The translations under genes and the position numbers were made by a program. This document shows, piece by piece, positions 1 through 8,167 of a stretch of DNA of 64,000 bases; the stretch's first letter is position 1, and each line of letters begins with the position of its first letter. Under the pieces are notes generated by a model that was not told the origin of the DNA, did not search any database, and saw nothing but the letters and a program-made list of their open reading frames with translations. This stretch comes from Pseudoxanthomonas sp. PXM03 (lineage in GTDB: Bacteria; Pseudomonadota; Gammaproteobacteria; Xanthomonadales; Xanthomonadaceae), in contig NZ_JACVAU010000004.1 in the NCBI RefSeq assembly GCF_014852005.1, forward strand, positions 62,001 through 126,000. The letters are read 5' to 3'.

Positions 1-63
1 ATGGCCCGATTATGCGCCCAACGCCGGGCGGCGCGCGTGACGCCGCATGCAATGCACGCGGCG

Positions 64-69
64 TAGAAT
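64..69 (+). promoter_or_regulatory. putative -10 box of polA
   Basis: TAGAAT lies six bases before the polA ATG and no Shine-Dalgarno is visible between them. That spacing would put the transcription start at or next to the A of the start codon, so the message may be leaderless. No good -35 can be named. Inferred from sequence only. Confidence 0.4.
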
Positions 70-75
70 GCCGGC

Positions 76-2841
76 ATGACACGACTCGTACTCATCGACG
101 GCTCCAGCTACCTGTTCCGCGCGTTCCATGCGCTGCCACCGCTGACCAATGCGCAGGGCGAGCCTACCGGCGCGCTCTTCGGCGTGGTCAACATGCTGCG
201 CGCGACGCTGAAGGAAAAGCCCGACTTCGTGGCCTTCGTGCTGGACGCCAGCGGGCCGACCTTCCGCGACGAACTGTATCCGGACTACAAGGCCAACCGC
301 CCGCCGATGCCGGAAGAGCTGCGCGCGCAGGTGGAACCGATGATCCGCATCGTGCAGGCGCTCGGTTTCCCGCTGCTGCGTGTCGAGGGCGTGGAAGCGG
401 ACGATGTGATCGGTACGCTTGCGCTGCAGGGCGCGGCGCAGGGCATGGACGTGACCATTTCCACCAGCGACAAGGATTTCGCGCAGCTCGTGCGCCCTGG
501 CGTGGCGCTGGTCAACACCATGAGCGGCAGCCGGCTGGATTCCACCGAGGCCGTGGTGGAGAAGTTCGGCGTGCGGCCGGAGCAGATCGTCGACTTCCTT
601 GCCCTGATGGGCGACACCGTGGACAACGTTCCCGGCGTGGAGAAGTGCGGTCCGAAGACCGCCGCCAAATGGCTGGGCGAATACGGCACGCTGGCTGCGA
701 TCATCGACCGGGCCGGCGAGATCAAGGGCAAGATTGGCGACAACCTGCGCGCGGCCTTGCCACGCCTGCCGCTGAATCGCGAACTGGTCACCATCAAGAC
801 CGACGTTGCGCTGGATGGCGGGCCGGACACGCTGCCGCTGCGCGAACGCCATGTGGACGAGCTGCGCGAGTTGTACGCGCGCTATGGCTTCAACCAGGCG
901 CTGAAGGAGCTCGAGGGCGGCACTGTCGACACGTCCGCCGTGGCTGAAAAGGAGCCGGGCCGTGCGCGCGGCACCGGTCGTGTGGCGGCGACGATCGCGG
1001 ACGATGCAGTCATCGACGCGTCGCTCGGTGTCGCGGGCGAATACACGGCCGTGACGGAGCCGGCGCAACTTGAAGCGCTGGTGGCGCAGTTGGAGCAGGC
1101 AGACGAATTCGCCTTCGATACCGAAACCGACAGCCTCGATCCGATGCGCGCGAACCTGGTCGGCCTGAGTTTCGCCACCGAACCCGGCAAGGCCGTCTAC
1201 GTGCCGGTGGGACACGACTATCCCGGCGCGCCGCCGCAACTCGGCCGCGAGGCGGTGCTTGCGGCGCTCGCACCCGTGTTCGCCGATGCAGGCCGGCACA
1301 AGCTCGGCCAGCACGGCAAGTACGACCTGCACGTGTTGCGCCGCCACGGCGTGGACGTGCGGGGCTACGCCGACGACACGATGCTGGAGAGCTTCGTGCT
1401 GAATGCCGGCAGCAACCGGCACGACATGGACAGCCTGGCCAAGCGCCACCTTGGCTACGACACCATCAAGTACGAAGACGTCGCCGGCAAGGGCGCCAAG
1501 CAGATCCTGTTCTCGCAGGTGGCCATCGACGACGCCACCCGTTACGCCGCCGAGGACGCCGACATCACCCTGCGCCTGCATCGCGCGCTGGCGCCGAAGC
1601 TGGCAGCCGAAGCCGGACTGGAAAGCGTCTACCGCGACATCGAGATGCCGCTGGTCCCCGTGCTGGCGCGCATCGAGGCCAACGGCGTGATGATCGATGG
1701 CGATGAACTGCGCCGGCAGAGCGCCGACCTGTCCAAGCGCATGCTGGCCGCGCAGCAGAAGGCCACCGAACTCGCGGGCCGCACGTTCAACCTCGATTCG
1801 CCCAAGCAGCTGCAGGCGCTGCTGTTCGACGAGCTCAAGCTGCCGGTGCTGGTGAAGACGCCCACCGGCCAGCCCAGCACGAATGAAGAAGCACTCGAAG
1901 CCATCGCCGACCAGCACGAACTGCCGCGGGTGATCCTGGAATACCGTGGCCTGGCCAAGCTGCGCAGCACCTACACCGACAAGCTGCCGGAGATGGTCAA
2001 TCCCGACACCGGTCGCGTGCACACCAGCTACCACCAGGCCGGTGCGGCGACGGGACGGTTGTCGTCCACCGATCCCAACCTGCAGAACATCCCGATCCGC
2101 ACCGACGACGGGCGCCGCATCCGCAAGGCATTCGTCGCGCCGCCGGGTCGCAAGCTCGTGGCCTGCGATTACTCGCAGATCGAGCTGCGCATCATGGCCC
2201 ACCTGTCGCAGGATCCTGGGCTGGTGCGCGCGTTCGAGTCCGGTGCCGACATCCACAAGGCCACTGCCGCCGAAGTGTTCGGCAGGAAGCTGGAAGAGGT
2301 CACCGGCAACGAGCGCCGCGCCGCCAAGGCGATCAACTTCGGTTTGATGTACGGCATGAGCGCCTTCGGCTTGGCGCGCCAGTTGGGCATTGGCCGTGGC
2401 GAGGCGCAGGACTACATCGCGCTGTACTTCAGTCGTTACCCGGGCGTGCGCGACTACATGGAGCGCACGCGCCAGCAGGCGCGCGAACACGGCTATGTCG
2501 AAACCGTATTCGGTCGCCGCCTGTACCTGGAGTACATCAACAAGGGCACGCAGGGCCAGCGCGCCGGCGCCGAGCGCGCGGCGATCAACGCGCCGATGCA
2601 GGGCACGGCGGCGGACATCATCAAGCGCGCGATGATCGGCGTGGATGCGTGGCTTGCGGATCACCGCGACCAGGCGCTGATGATCCTGCAGGTGCACGAC
2701 GAACTGGTGTTCGAAGCCGACGCCGGCTTCGTGCCGACTTTGCTGAAAGAGGCGACAGCGCGGATGGCTGCCGCAGCGCAACTGAGCGTTCCGCTGGTGG
2801 TCGACAGCGGCGTGGGTGACAACTGGGAAGAGGCCCACTGA
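76..2841 (+). CDS. polA: DNA polymerase I
   Basis: A 921-residue family A polymerase that fills gaps and removes RNA primers in repair and lagging-strand synthesis in the cytoplasm. The three expected parts are present in order. The N-terminal 5'-3' exonuclease runs to about residue 290. The 3'-5' proofreading domain keeps its acidic pair (FAFDTETDS, D348/E350), so proofreading should be active. The polymerase domain has motif A DYSQIELR near residue 698 and motif C QVHDELV near 873. Length fits the usual 900-930 residues. The ATG at 76 opens directly on the conserved MTRLVLIDGSSYLFRAFHAL start. A TAGAAT box six bases upstream and no ribosome-binding site suggest a leaderless message. Hairpins follow the gene. 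Confidence 0.98.
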   Translation: MTRLVLIDGSSYLFRAFHALPPLTNAQGEPTGALFGVVNMLRATLKEKPDFVAFVLDASGPTFRDELYPDYKANRPPMPEELRAQVEPMIRIVQALGFPLLRVEGVEADDVIGTLALQGAAQGMDVTISTSDKDFAQLVRPGVALVNTMSGSRLDSTEAVVEKFGVRPEQIVDFLALMGDTVDNVPGVEKCGPKTAAKWLGEYGTLAAIIDRAGEIKGKIGDNLRAALPRLPLNRELVTIKTDVALDGGPDTLPLRERHVDELRELYARYGFNQALKELEGGTVDTSAVAEKEPGRARGTGRVAATIADDAVIDASLGVAGEYTAVTEPAQLEALVAQLEQADEFAFDTETDSLDPMRANLVGLSFATEPGKAVYVPVGHDYPGAPPQLGREAVLAALAPVFADAGRHKLGQHGKYDLHVLRRHGVDVRGYADDTMLESFVLNAGSNRHDMDSLAKRHLGYDTIKYEDVAGKGAKQILFSQVAIDDATRYAAEDADITLRLHRALAPKLAAEAGLESVYRDIEMPLVPVLARIEANGVMIDGDELRRQSADLSKRMLAAQQKATELAGRTFNLDSPKQLQALLFDELKLPVLVKTPTGQPSTNEEALEAIADQHELPRVILEYRGLAKLRSTYTDKLPEMVNPDTGRVHTSYHQAGAATGRLSSTDPNLQNIPIRTDDGRRIRKAFVAPPGRKLVACDYSQIELRIMAHLSQDPGLVRAFESGADIHKATAAEVFGRKLEEVTGNERRAAKAINFGLMYGMSAFGLARQLGIGRGEAQDYIALYFSRYPGVRDYMERTRQQAREHGYVETVFGRRLYLEYINKGTQGQRAGAERAAINAPMQGTAADIIKRAMIGVDAWLADHRDQALMILQVHDELVFEADAGFVPTLLKEATARMAAAAQLSVPLVVDSGVGDNWEEAH

Positions 2842-2850
2842 GCGGGCCTC
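2830..2850 (+). terminator. hairpin spanning the polA stop codon
   Basis: GAGGCCC and GGGCCTC pair perfectly around a 7-base loop (ACTGAGC) that contains the polA TGA. No T-run follows, so it is not a classical intrinsic terminator. It could stabilise the 3' end or slow the ribosome. A second stem-loop follows. Confidence 0.35.
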
Positions 2851-2855
2851 AGGAC

Positions 2856-2900
2856 GGTTTTCCTTCCGGAACATGGACTTGCGGAAGCTTCAGGAAAACC
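2856..2900 (+). terminator. stem-loop downstream of polA
   Basis: GGTTTTCC with CTTCCG on the left pairs with CGGAAG and AGGAAAACC on the right, with an internal bulge. It sits 15 bases after the polA stop and is the best candidate for polA 3'-end formation, though a clean T-run is missing. Inference. Confidence 0.4.
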
Positions 2901-2902
2901 CT

Positions 2903-2925
2903 GTCAGGTATATTTGTATACTGAC
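2903..2925. promoter_or_regulatory. AT-rich near-palindrome, possible operator
   Basis: GTCAGGTATA and TATACTGAC are near-perfect inverted arms around TTTG, in an AT-rich patch unusual for this genome. It lies about 90 bases before the small RNA candidate, so it could bind a regulator of that RNA. No known consensus is recognised. Confidence 0.3.
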
Positions 2926-3015
2926 GAGTTCAATAAACTGAATTCCTCCTGAATCTTACGGTTTTTTAACCGGAATCTTCACGAACCATCCATGTCCGGA
3001 GTGGTCATATAGCCC

Positions 3016-3142
3016 GTGACAGATGCAACGTCTGTCACTGATCTCTCCCATCCCCTGGAGCGATCTCCCCCGGAGCGACGACCCCTCCCCAGGTCCCGCT
3101 CCCTGGCCCCGCCGATCTCCCCCTGGTCTGCGGGGCTTTTTA
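3016..3142 (+). ncRNA. C-rich trans-acting small RNA candidate, sX13-like
   Basis: A region of about 125 bases after polA with all the parts of a regulatory RNA. It opens with a hairpin (GTGACAGA/TCTGTCAC). Short hairpins with C-rich loops follow: CTCC-CCC-GGAG near 3065, and CCAGG/CCTGG at 3089-3106 with loop TCCCGCTC. It ends in an intrinsic terminator. Unpaired CUCCC stretches could pair with G-rich ribosome-binding sites. sX13, described in Xanthomonas, is an RNA of similar size with C-rich loops; I recall that it is also encoded beside polA. A TATAGC box at 3008-3013 could be the -10. The 5' end is inferred. The small open frames over this region look like shadows. Confidence 0.7.
3106..3142 (+). 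terminator. intrinsic terminator of the small RNA
   Basis: GCCCCGC (3106-3112) pairs perfectly with GCGGGGC (3130-3136) and is followed at once by TTTTTATT. This is a complete rho-independent terminator upstream of the DUF421 gene, so it must end a separate transcript. Confidence 0.8.
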
Positions 3143-3207
3143 TTGCCTGTCGTTTGCCCTCGCCGCGTGCGCTACCTTGCGCGCAGTCCTTCGCCACCGG
3201 GTGACGC

Positions 3208-3696
3208 ATGAGCGCAACGTTCGCCGAGATGTTCCAGCTGGCCATGCCGTGGTGGGCGTTCGTGCTGCGAGCGTGTGCGGTGTACTTCATCCTGCTGGCG
3301 ATGCTCCGTGTGTCCGGAAAGCGGTCGATGGGCCAGTTCACGCCGTTCGACATCCTGCTGGTCGTCCTGCTGGGCAATGCGGTGCAGAACGCGCTGCTCG
3401 GCGCGGACACGTCGGTGGGCGGGGGGCTGTTGCTCGCGGCCACGCTGATCGCGTTGAACTGGATCGTGGGCCTGGTATCGGCGCGTTCGCCGAAGGTAGA
3501 GCGCTGGGTGGAGGGCGCGCCGGTATTGCTGGCGCGCGACGGGCAGGTCTACCGCGACGTACTGCGCCGTGAGCTGATCAGCCGCGAGGATTTCGAGAAG
3601 GCGATGCGCGAAGCCGGCTGCCTGGACATGGCCGACATCCGGCTGGCGGTACTGGAGAACAACGGGCACATCACGGTGGTGGGCAGGCAAGCGTAG
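3208..3696 (+). CDS. DUF421 (YetF-type) membrane protein
   Basis: A 162-residue protein of the YetF/DUF421 family. The N-terminal half holds hydrophobic segments (residues about 15-35, 50-65 and 70-90). The family signature around SGKRSMGQFTPFDILLVVLLG and GNAVQNAL is clear. The C-terminal half is the soluble domain (EGAPVLLARDGQVYRDVLRREL, then LDMADIRLAVLENNGHITVV). The molecular function of the family is not established. The gene stands alone between the small RNA terminator and an inverted pair of interspersed repeats, converging on hemF. There is no obvious Shine-Dalgarno before the ATG. Family call is firm; role unknown. Confidence 0.9.
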   Translation: MSATFAEMFQLAMPWWAFVLRACAVYFILLAMLRVSGKRSMGQFTPFDILLVVLLGNAVQNALLGADTSVGGGLLLAATLIALNWIVGLVSARSPKVERWVEGAPVLLARDGQVYRDVLRRELISREDFEKAMREAGCLDMADIRLAVLENNGHITVVGRQA

Positions 3697-3702
3697 CTCC
3701 CT

Positions 3703-3726
3703 GCAGGAGCGACGTGAGTCGCGGCC
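3703..3726 (+). repeat. interspersed palindromic repeat, family A (left copy)
   Basis: Contains GGAGCGACGTGAGTCGCG, the reverse complement of the copy at 3831-3857. The two face each other between convergent DUF421 and hemF genes and could fold together in RNA. The same family recurs at 25965-26028. Confidence 0.65.
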
Positions 3727-3830
3727 GTGGAAATGAAACGTCGTTGACGTTTGTCTAACCCGAACCGCGCGGGGAACAGGGAATTCTTGGCCCGCGTGAG
3801 CCGGCCGAGCCCCGCACATTGGATGGCGTG

Positions 3831-3857
3831 CGGTCGCGACTCACGTCGCTCCTACAG
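3831..3857 (-). repeat. interspersed palindromic repeat, family A (right copy)
   Basis: Contains CGCGACTCACGTCGCTCC, followed by TACAG; the inverted partner of 3703-3726. The repeat pair lies just past the 3' end of hemF and may act as its transcript end. Confidence 0.65.
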
Positions 3858-3867
3858 AAGAGCAGGC

Positions 3868-4797
3868 TCAGGCGAACTCGCCCAGCCAATCACGCGGGCG
3901 CAAGTAGTCTGCAAGCTTCTGCTCGTCGCTGCCGTCTTCCGGGGCGTAGCCGTATTCCCAGCGCACCAGGGGGGGCAGGCTCATCAGGATGGACTCGGCG
4001 CGCCCACCACTCTGCAGGCCGAACAGTGTGCCGCGGTCGTAGACCAGGTTGAACTCGACGTAGCGGCCACGACGATACAGCTGGAACTGCCTTTCGCGTT
4101 CGCCATAGGGCGCGTCCTTGCGACGGGCGACAATCGGCAGGTAGGCGTCGAGGAAACCGTCGCCGACGGCGCGCAGGTAACCGAAGTCGCGCTCGAAATC
4201 CCCGCTCAGATCGTCGAAGAACAGACCGCCCACGCCACGCGTCTCGTTGCGGTGCTTGAGGAAGAAATATTCGTCGCACCAGCGCTTGTGTGCGTCGTAA
4301 CGCGCCTGGCCGCCGAAGGGCTCGCACAGGTCGTGTGCGGTCCGGTGCCAGTGATGCACATCCTCGTCGACCGGATAGAACGGGGTCAGGTCGAAGCCGC
4401 CGCCGAACCACCATGCCACGGTCTCGCCGTCGCGTTCTGCGCGGAAATGGCGGACGTTGGCGTGCGTGGTGGGCAGGTGGGGGTTGCGGGGGTGGAACAC
4501 CAGCGACACCCCAACCGCGCGCCAGGAGGCGCCTGCAAGTTCAGGCCGATGCGCCGACGCCGAGGGCGGCAACCGGTCACCGGATACATCGGAGAAACCG
4601 ATGCCTGCCTGCTCGAACACCGCGCCGTCGCGCAGCACGCGGGTGCGTCCGCCGCCGCGGATCGGCGACGCATCGCCGGGTGGCCGTGCCCATGCATCCT
4701 CCTGGAAGCGCGCGCTGCCATCGGCGGCTTCGATGGCGGCACAGATGCGGTCCTGCAGGTCGGTCAGATAATCGCGGACGGGCTTGATGTCGTTCAT
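3868..4797 (-). CDS. hemF: oxygen-dependent coproporphyrinogen III oxidase
   Basis: A 309-residue cytoplasmic enzyme that decarboxylates two propionates of coproporphyrinogen III to give protoporphyrinogen IX, using oxygen, in haem synthesis. Conserved family segments are present: [64 protein letters not shown] and [12 protein letters not shown]. Length matches the usual 300-310. A TAGAAT box lies seven bases before the ATG with no Shine-Dalgarno, so the gene may be transcribed leaderless from its own promoter. It also follows the DUF-type membrane gene at 4808 by 10 bases and could be read through from it. Confidence 0.97.
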   Translation of the reverse strand: MNDIKPVRDYLTDLQDRICAAIEAADGSARFQEDAWARPPGDASPIRGGGRTRVLRDGAVFEQAGIGFSDVSGDRLPPSASAHRPELAGASWRAVGVSLVFHPRNPHLPTTHANVRHFRAERDGETVAWWFGGGFDLTPFYPVDEDVHHWHRTAHDLCEPFGGQARYDAHKRWCDEYFFLKHRNETRGVGGLFFDDLSGDFERDFGYLRAVGDGFLDAYLPIVARRKDAPYGERERQFQLYRRGRYVEFNLVYDRGTLFGLQSGGRAESILMSLPPLVRWEYGYAPEDGSDEQKLADYLRPRDWLGEFA

Positions 4798-4804
4798 GCC
4801 ACGT

Positions 4805-4810
4805 ATTCTA
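4805..4810 (-). promoter_or_regulatory. putative -10 box of hemF
   Basis: On the minus strand TAGAAT precedes the hemF ATG by seven bases (ACGTGGC). The same arrangement is seen before polA, ftsE and arfB. It overlaps the stop region of the upstream gene. Confidence 0.35.
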
Positions 4811-5377
4811 CCGGGGCGTCCGGATCATCCCGAATTCCGCCCGCACGTCGCGCCTGCACAATTGCCAGACCACCAGGCCGTGCAGCACGGCGAACGCGAG
4901 GGCGGTCGCCCAGAGCATGGCCAGCGCCAGCAGTCGCAAGCCGGCCAGTTCGTTCCGCATCTCTTCCGTGCCGGGCTGGGGTGGAAGCGACTGGATCCAG
5001 GAAAAAGCGGCGTCGATCACCGCGATGCCGGCGAAATTGGCCGCCGCCCCCACCACCATGAAGAACACGAAACCCCACCAGCCCCAGGCACGGCGACGGA
5101 GCAGGCCCACCGCAACCGCCAGGAAGGCGACGCAGACGCCCAGGAAGCCGACGGCGATCGCGGTCAGGTGCGTGAGCACCCACAGCGCGAGTGCGGGGGT
5201 CGACCGCGAAGCCAGGAAGCCCAGCACCGTCTCGGTATCCACCTGCCCGAGCAACAGCCACGCCGCGATCACCTGCATCGCCGCGTACAGCGTGGCGACG
5301 ATGCCCATGGCGATCGACACCTTCGCCGTGACGGTGACGAAGCCGGCGCGGGCCATGGTGTTCGGTGAAGACGCCAT
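4808..5377 (-). CDS. small four-helix membrane protein, function unknown
   Basis: 189 residues with about four hydrophobic segments: near residues 20-43 ([20 protein letters not shown]), 60-90, 98-122 and 145-170. The C-terminal tail is charged ([10 protein letters not shown]). I do not recognise a family or an enzyme motif. It begins three bases after the stop of the S9 peptidase at 5381 and ends ten bases before hemF. It is therefore probably co-transcribed with the peptidase. Real by codon pattern, topology and tight packing; role unknown. Confidence 0.8.
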   Translation of the reverse strand: MASSPNTMARAGFVTVTAKVSIAMGIVATLYAAMQVIAAWLLLGQVDTETVLGFLASRSTPALALWVLTHLTAIAVGFLGVCVAFLAVAVGLLRRRAWGWWGFVFFMVVGAAANFAGIAVIDAAFSWIQSLPPQPGTEEMRNELAGLRLLALAMLWATALAFAVLHGLVVWQLCRRDVRAEFGMIRTPR

Positions 5378-5380
5378 CGC

Positions 5381-7747
5381 CTACTTGAGGGTCTGCTCGA
5401 ACAGCTTCAGCACGCGCTTGTACTCATCCAGCCACGAGTCCGAGCGGGTGAAGCCATGGCGCTCCAGCGGATATGCCGCCAGTTCCCAGTTGTCCTTGCG
5501 CAGTTCGATCAGCTTCTGCGTCAGCACGACGGAGTCCTTGAAGAACACGTTGTCGTCGATCATGCCGTGCGCGATCAGCAGGTGGTCCTGCAGTCCGGCG
5601 GCGTATTCGATCGGCGACGAGGTGCGGTAGGCCTCGGGATCCAGCTCGGGCGTGTTGAGGATGTTGCTGGTGTACTCGTGGTTGTACTGGGTCCAGTCCA
5701 CCACAGGGCGCAGCGCGGCGCCGGCCTTGAATTTGCCGGGCTCGCGGAATAGCGCCATGAACGTCATGAAGCCGCCGTAGCTGCCGCCGTAGATGCCGGC
5801 GCGGCCGCGGTCGCCCTGCTTCTGCTCGACCAGCCAGTCCAGTCCATCGAGATAGTCCTCGAGTTCCGGATGGCCCATGTTGCGGTAGATCGCGGTGCGC
5901 CAGTCGCGGCCGTAGCCCTCGCTGGCCCGGTAGTCCAGGTCGAGCACGATGTAGCCGCGCTCCACCAGCAGGTGGTGGAACATCTGTTCGCGGAAATAGT
6001 TGGGATAGCGCGCGGTGACGTTCTGCAGATAACCCGCGCCATGCACGAACATCACGATGGGGTAGCGCTTGCCGGGTTCCATCGTCTTCGGGCCGTAGTA
6101 CTTGCCCCAGACCACGCCGGCGCCATGCTTCGACGGCACCTGCACGTACTGCGGCTCGATCCATTCGCGCGCCTTGAACGCCGCGCTGCGGGTGTCGGTG
6201 AGCGGCTTCGGCGTGCCGCCGTCCACGCCCACGACGGACAGTTGGGCCGGCGTGTAGCTGCGGGAGTGGCGGACCAGCAGCTGGCGTCCGTCGGGCGATG
6301 CACTGAAACTCTCCACGCCGTCCAGCGCGGTGACTTCGCGAAGGCCGTTGCTGGCAAGGTCGAGCTTGCAGACTTCGTAGTCACCCGGCCAGTCGCGGTT
6401 GCACAGGAAGAGGAATCCGTTGCCGTCGGGCGTGATCTCCGGTTCCGACACTTCCCATTTGCCGGAAGTGCGTGCGCGTGGCTTCTCGTTGCCGGTCGCC
6501 GTATACAGGTGGGCGTAGCCGGATTCTTCCGACAGCAGCCACAGCGTGCGGTTGTCCGGCAGCCAGCCGAACTGGTTGAAACCCCAGTTGATCCACGCAT
6601 CGTCGGTCAGACGGTGGCGTGGCAGCAGGCGGGCGCCCGGCAGGTCGACCGTGGCGATCCAGCGATCCTTGTTGTCGATGGCATGCACCTGCACCGCGAC
6701 CTGCGTGCCGTCGTTCGTCCAGGCGATCGCGCTGCCGTTGCTGTCGTTCTCCACGCGCACGTCGCGGTTGCCCTTCTGGGGCTCCTTGCCGGCCTTCTTG
6801 CGCAGCGCGGCCAGGGGATCCTTGTCGATGCCCGGCAACGGATCGAAGGCGAGCGGCTTCACGCTGCCATCGGCCAGGTCCACGCGCCACAGGGCGTGCG
6901 GCAGCGGCGCATTGCGACCCACGCGCGTGCGCACATCCTGGAACTCTTCATAGCCGGATTCGGTGACGTATTTCGGCATCTTGCCGCCCTGGCCGGCATC
7001 GGCCCCCTTCTTGCGGGTCACCACCAGCAACCAGCGGCCATCGGGAGAAAGCGAACTGCTTTCGATCTCCACCTCGGCGCCCAGGTAGACCGGGGCGGGC
7101 GCGCGGGTGGGGTCCGCCTTGCGCCAGGCTTCCGCCTGCTTCTGCGCGGTTTCGCGCTGGGCACGGTCGTCGGCCAGCGTGCGGATCGTGCGCAGTTGCT
7201 GCTCGCGCAGGGCGTCGGCCTTCGGTGCGGCCAGCGGATCGCGTTCCGCCTTGAGTTCGGCGACCGTCGTCGTGCCGGTGCCTGCGGCCCAGCGATACCA
7301 CGTGCTGCCCACGCGCCAGATCACGGCGCCGTCATGGGTGAAGCGTGCCTGCTGCTCGGCTTCGTTGGTGCGCGTGACCTGCGTGAGCGTGCCGCTGCGC
7401 AGGTCGCGCACGAACAGGTCGCCGTTGCGCGTCAGCAGCATGCGCTGGCGGGTCGCGTCGTAGACGGGATTGCCGGCGTCGAGTCCTGCGCGCTGGTCAT
7501 CGGCGATGCGCCGCGCGGCGCTGCCGTCCAGTGCCTGCTCGAAGGTGTCGCGTACCACGCTGGCGTCGCGCTTGAGTTCGTACTGCACCTGCTTGCCGTC
7601 CCATGCCCACCACGCGCGCTCGACAGGGGGGCCGATCCAGTCCGGCTCGGCCATCGCCTGTTCGATCGTGAGCGGTGTGGAGGTCTGGGCGTGTGCCGCG
7701 GGGACGAGGGCGAACGGCAGCAGCAGGGCAAGCAGGGCGGGGCGCAT
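5381..7747 (-). CDS. S9 family (DPP-IV-like) prolyl oligopeptidase, exported
   Basis: 788 residues. A signal peptide (MRPALLALLLPFALVPAAHA) sends it to the periplasm. The middle is a DPP-IV-type beta-propeller (residues about 60-500), and the C-terminal alpha/beta hydrolase carries the catalytic serine in GGSYGGFM, the aspartate in HGMIDDNVF and the histidine in LERHGF. It likely removes dipeptides or cuts short proline-containing peptides. The open frame runs far upstream to 9049, but the signal peptide fixes the start at 7747; the extension is antisense to ycgL and the ankyrin gene. The membrane gene at 4808-5377 follows three bases after the stop. Confidence 0.93.
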   Translation of the reverse strand: MRPALLALLLPFALVPAAHAQTSTPLTIEQAMAEPDWIGPPVERAWWAWDGKQVQYELKRDASVVRDTFEQALDGSAARRIADDQRAGLDAGNPVYDATRQRMLLTRNGDLFVRDLRSGTLTQVTRTNEAEQQARFTHDGAVIWRVGSTWYRWAAGTGTTTVAELKAERDPLAAPKADALREQQLRTIRTLADDRAQRETAQKQAEAWRKADPTRAPAPVYLGAEVEIESSSLSPDGRWLLVVTRKKGADAGQGGKMPKYVTESGYEEFQDVRTRVGRNAPLPHALWRVDLADGSVKPLAFDPLPGIDKDPLAALRKKAGKEPQKGNRDVRVENDSNGSAIAWTNDGTQVAVQVHAIDNKDRWIATVDLPGARLLPRHRLTDDAWINWGFNQFGWLPDNRTLWLLSEESGYAHLYTATGNEKPRARTSGKWEVSEPEITPDGNGFLFLCNRDWPGDYEVCKLDLASNGLREVTALDGVESFSASPDGRQLLVRHSRSYTPAQLSVVGVDGGTPKPLTDTRSAAFKAREWIEPQYVQVPSKHGAGVVWGKYYGPKTMEPGKRYPIVMFVHGAGYLQNVTARYPNYFREQMFHHLLVERGYIVLDLDYRASEGYGRDWRTAIYRNMGHPELEDYLDGLDWLVEQKQGDRGRAGIYGGSYGGFMTFMALFREPGKFKAGAALRPVVDWTQYNHEYTSNILNTPELDPEAYRTSSPIEYAAGLQDHLLIAHGMIDDNVFFKDSVVLTQKLIELRKDNWELAAYPLERHGFTRSDSWLDEYKRVLKLFEQTLK

Positions 7748-7909
7748 CAGGCATCCGTTAGTGCGAGGTGAAGGGGCAAGATTACCAGCCCCTCCGCCGC
7801 ACTCCTGCCGCCGATGGTCATGCATCGCGTGAACGCCGTGCGGGTTTCGCGCATGGGGCATTTCCCGCACAATCCCCGCTTGTCCACTCGCGGGGCGCGA
7901 TACGCGCGA

Positions 7910-8167
7910 ATGCAAGCCTACGTCTACAAGACCGAGCGCAAGGCCGACACCTTCGTCTACCTGGCGAAGCGCGACGACTTCACCCTCGTGCCCGAGCCGC
8001 TGCGTACCCAACTGGGCCCCCTTTCGTTCGTGCTGGAAGTGGCGCTGACCCCCGACCGCAAGCTGGCGCGCGAAGACGCCAAGGTGGTCCGCGAGAACCT
8101 GACCGCGCGCGGCTTCCACATCCAGTTCCCGCCCCAAGCCGATCCCACCGTTCGCCCCGATGCCTGA
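7910..8167 (+). CDS. YcgL domain protein
   Basis: 85 residues that start [20 protein letters not shown], the typical opening of the small YcgL family. The family's double central segment [19 protein letters not shown] is also present. The family is small and cytoplasmic, with no settled function. A longer frame starts at 7814, but the conserved family start is at 7910. The stop overlaps the ankyrin gene by eight bases, so the two are probably translated from one message. Confidence 0.9.
   Translation: MQAYVYKTERKADTFVYLAKRDDFTLVPEPLRTQLGPLSFVLEVALTPDRKLAREDAKVVRENLTARGFHIQFPPQADPTVRPDA

Noticed and set aside
10..2874. 954-residue minus-strand open frame across polA
   Set aside because: It is exactly antisense to polA, has no family-like sequence and is His/Arg/Gln-rich as expected of a high-GC shadow.
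3016..3142. Spot 42 homolog, since spf also lies by polA in enteric bacteria
   Set aside because: The C-rich loops do not look like Spot 42; sX13-like fits better.
3016..3211. Two 62-residue frames in the polA-DUF421 gap
   Set aside because: No Shine-Dalgarno or family features, both read through the terminator, and the RNA interpretation explains the sequence better.
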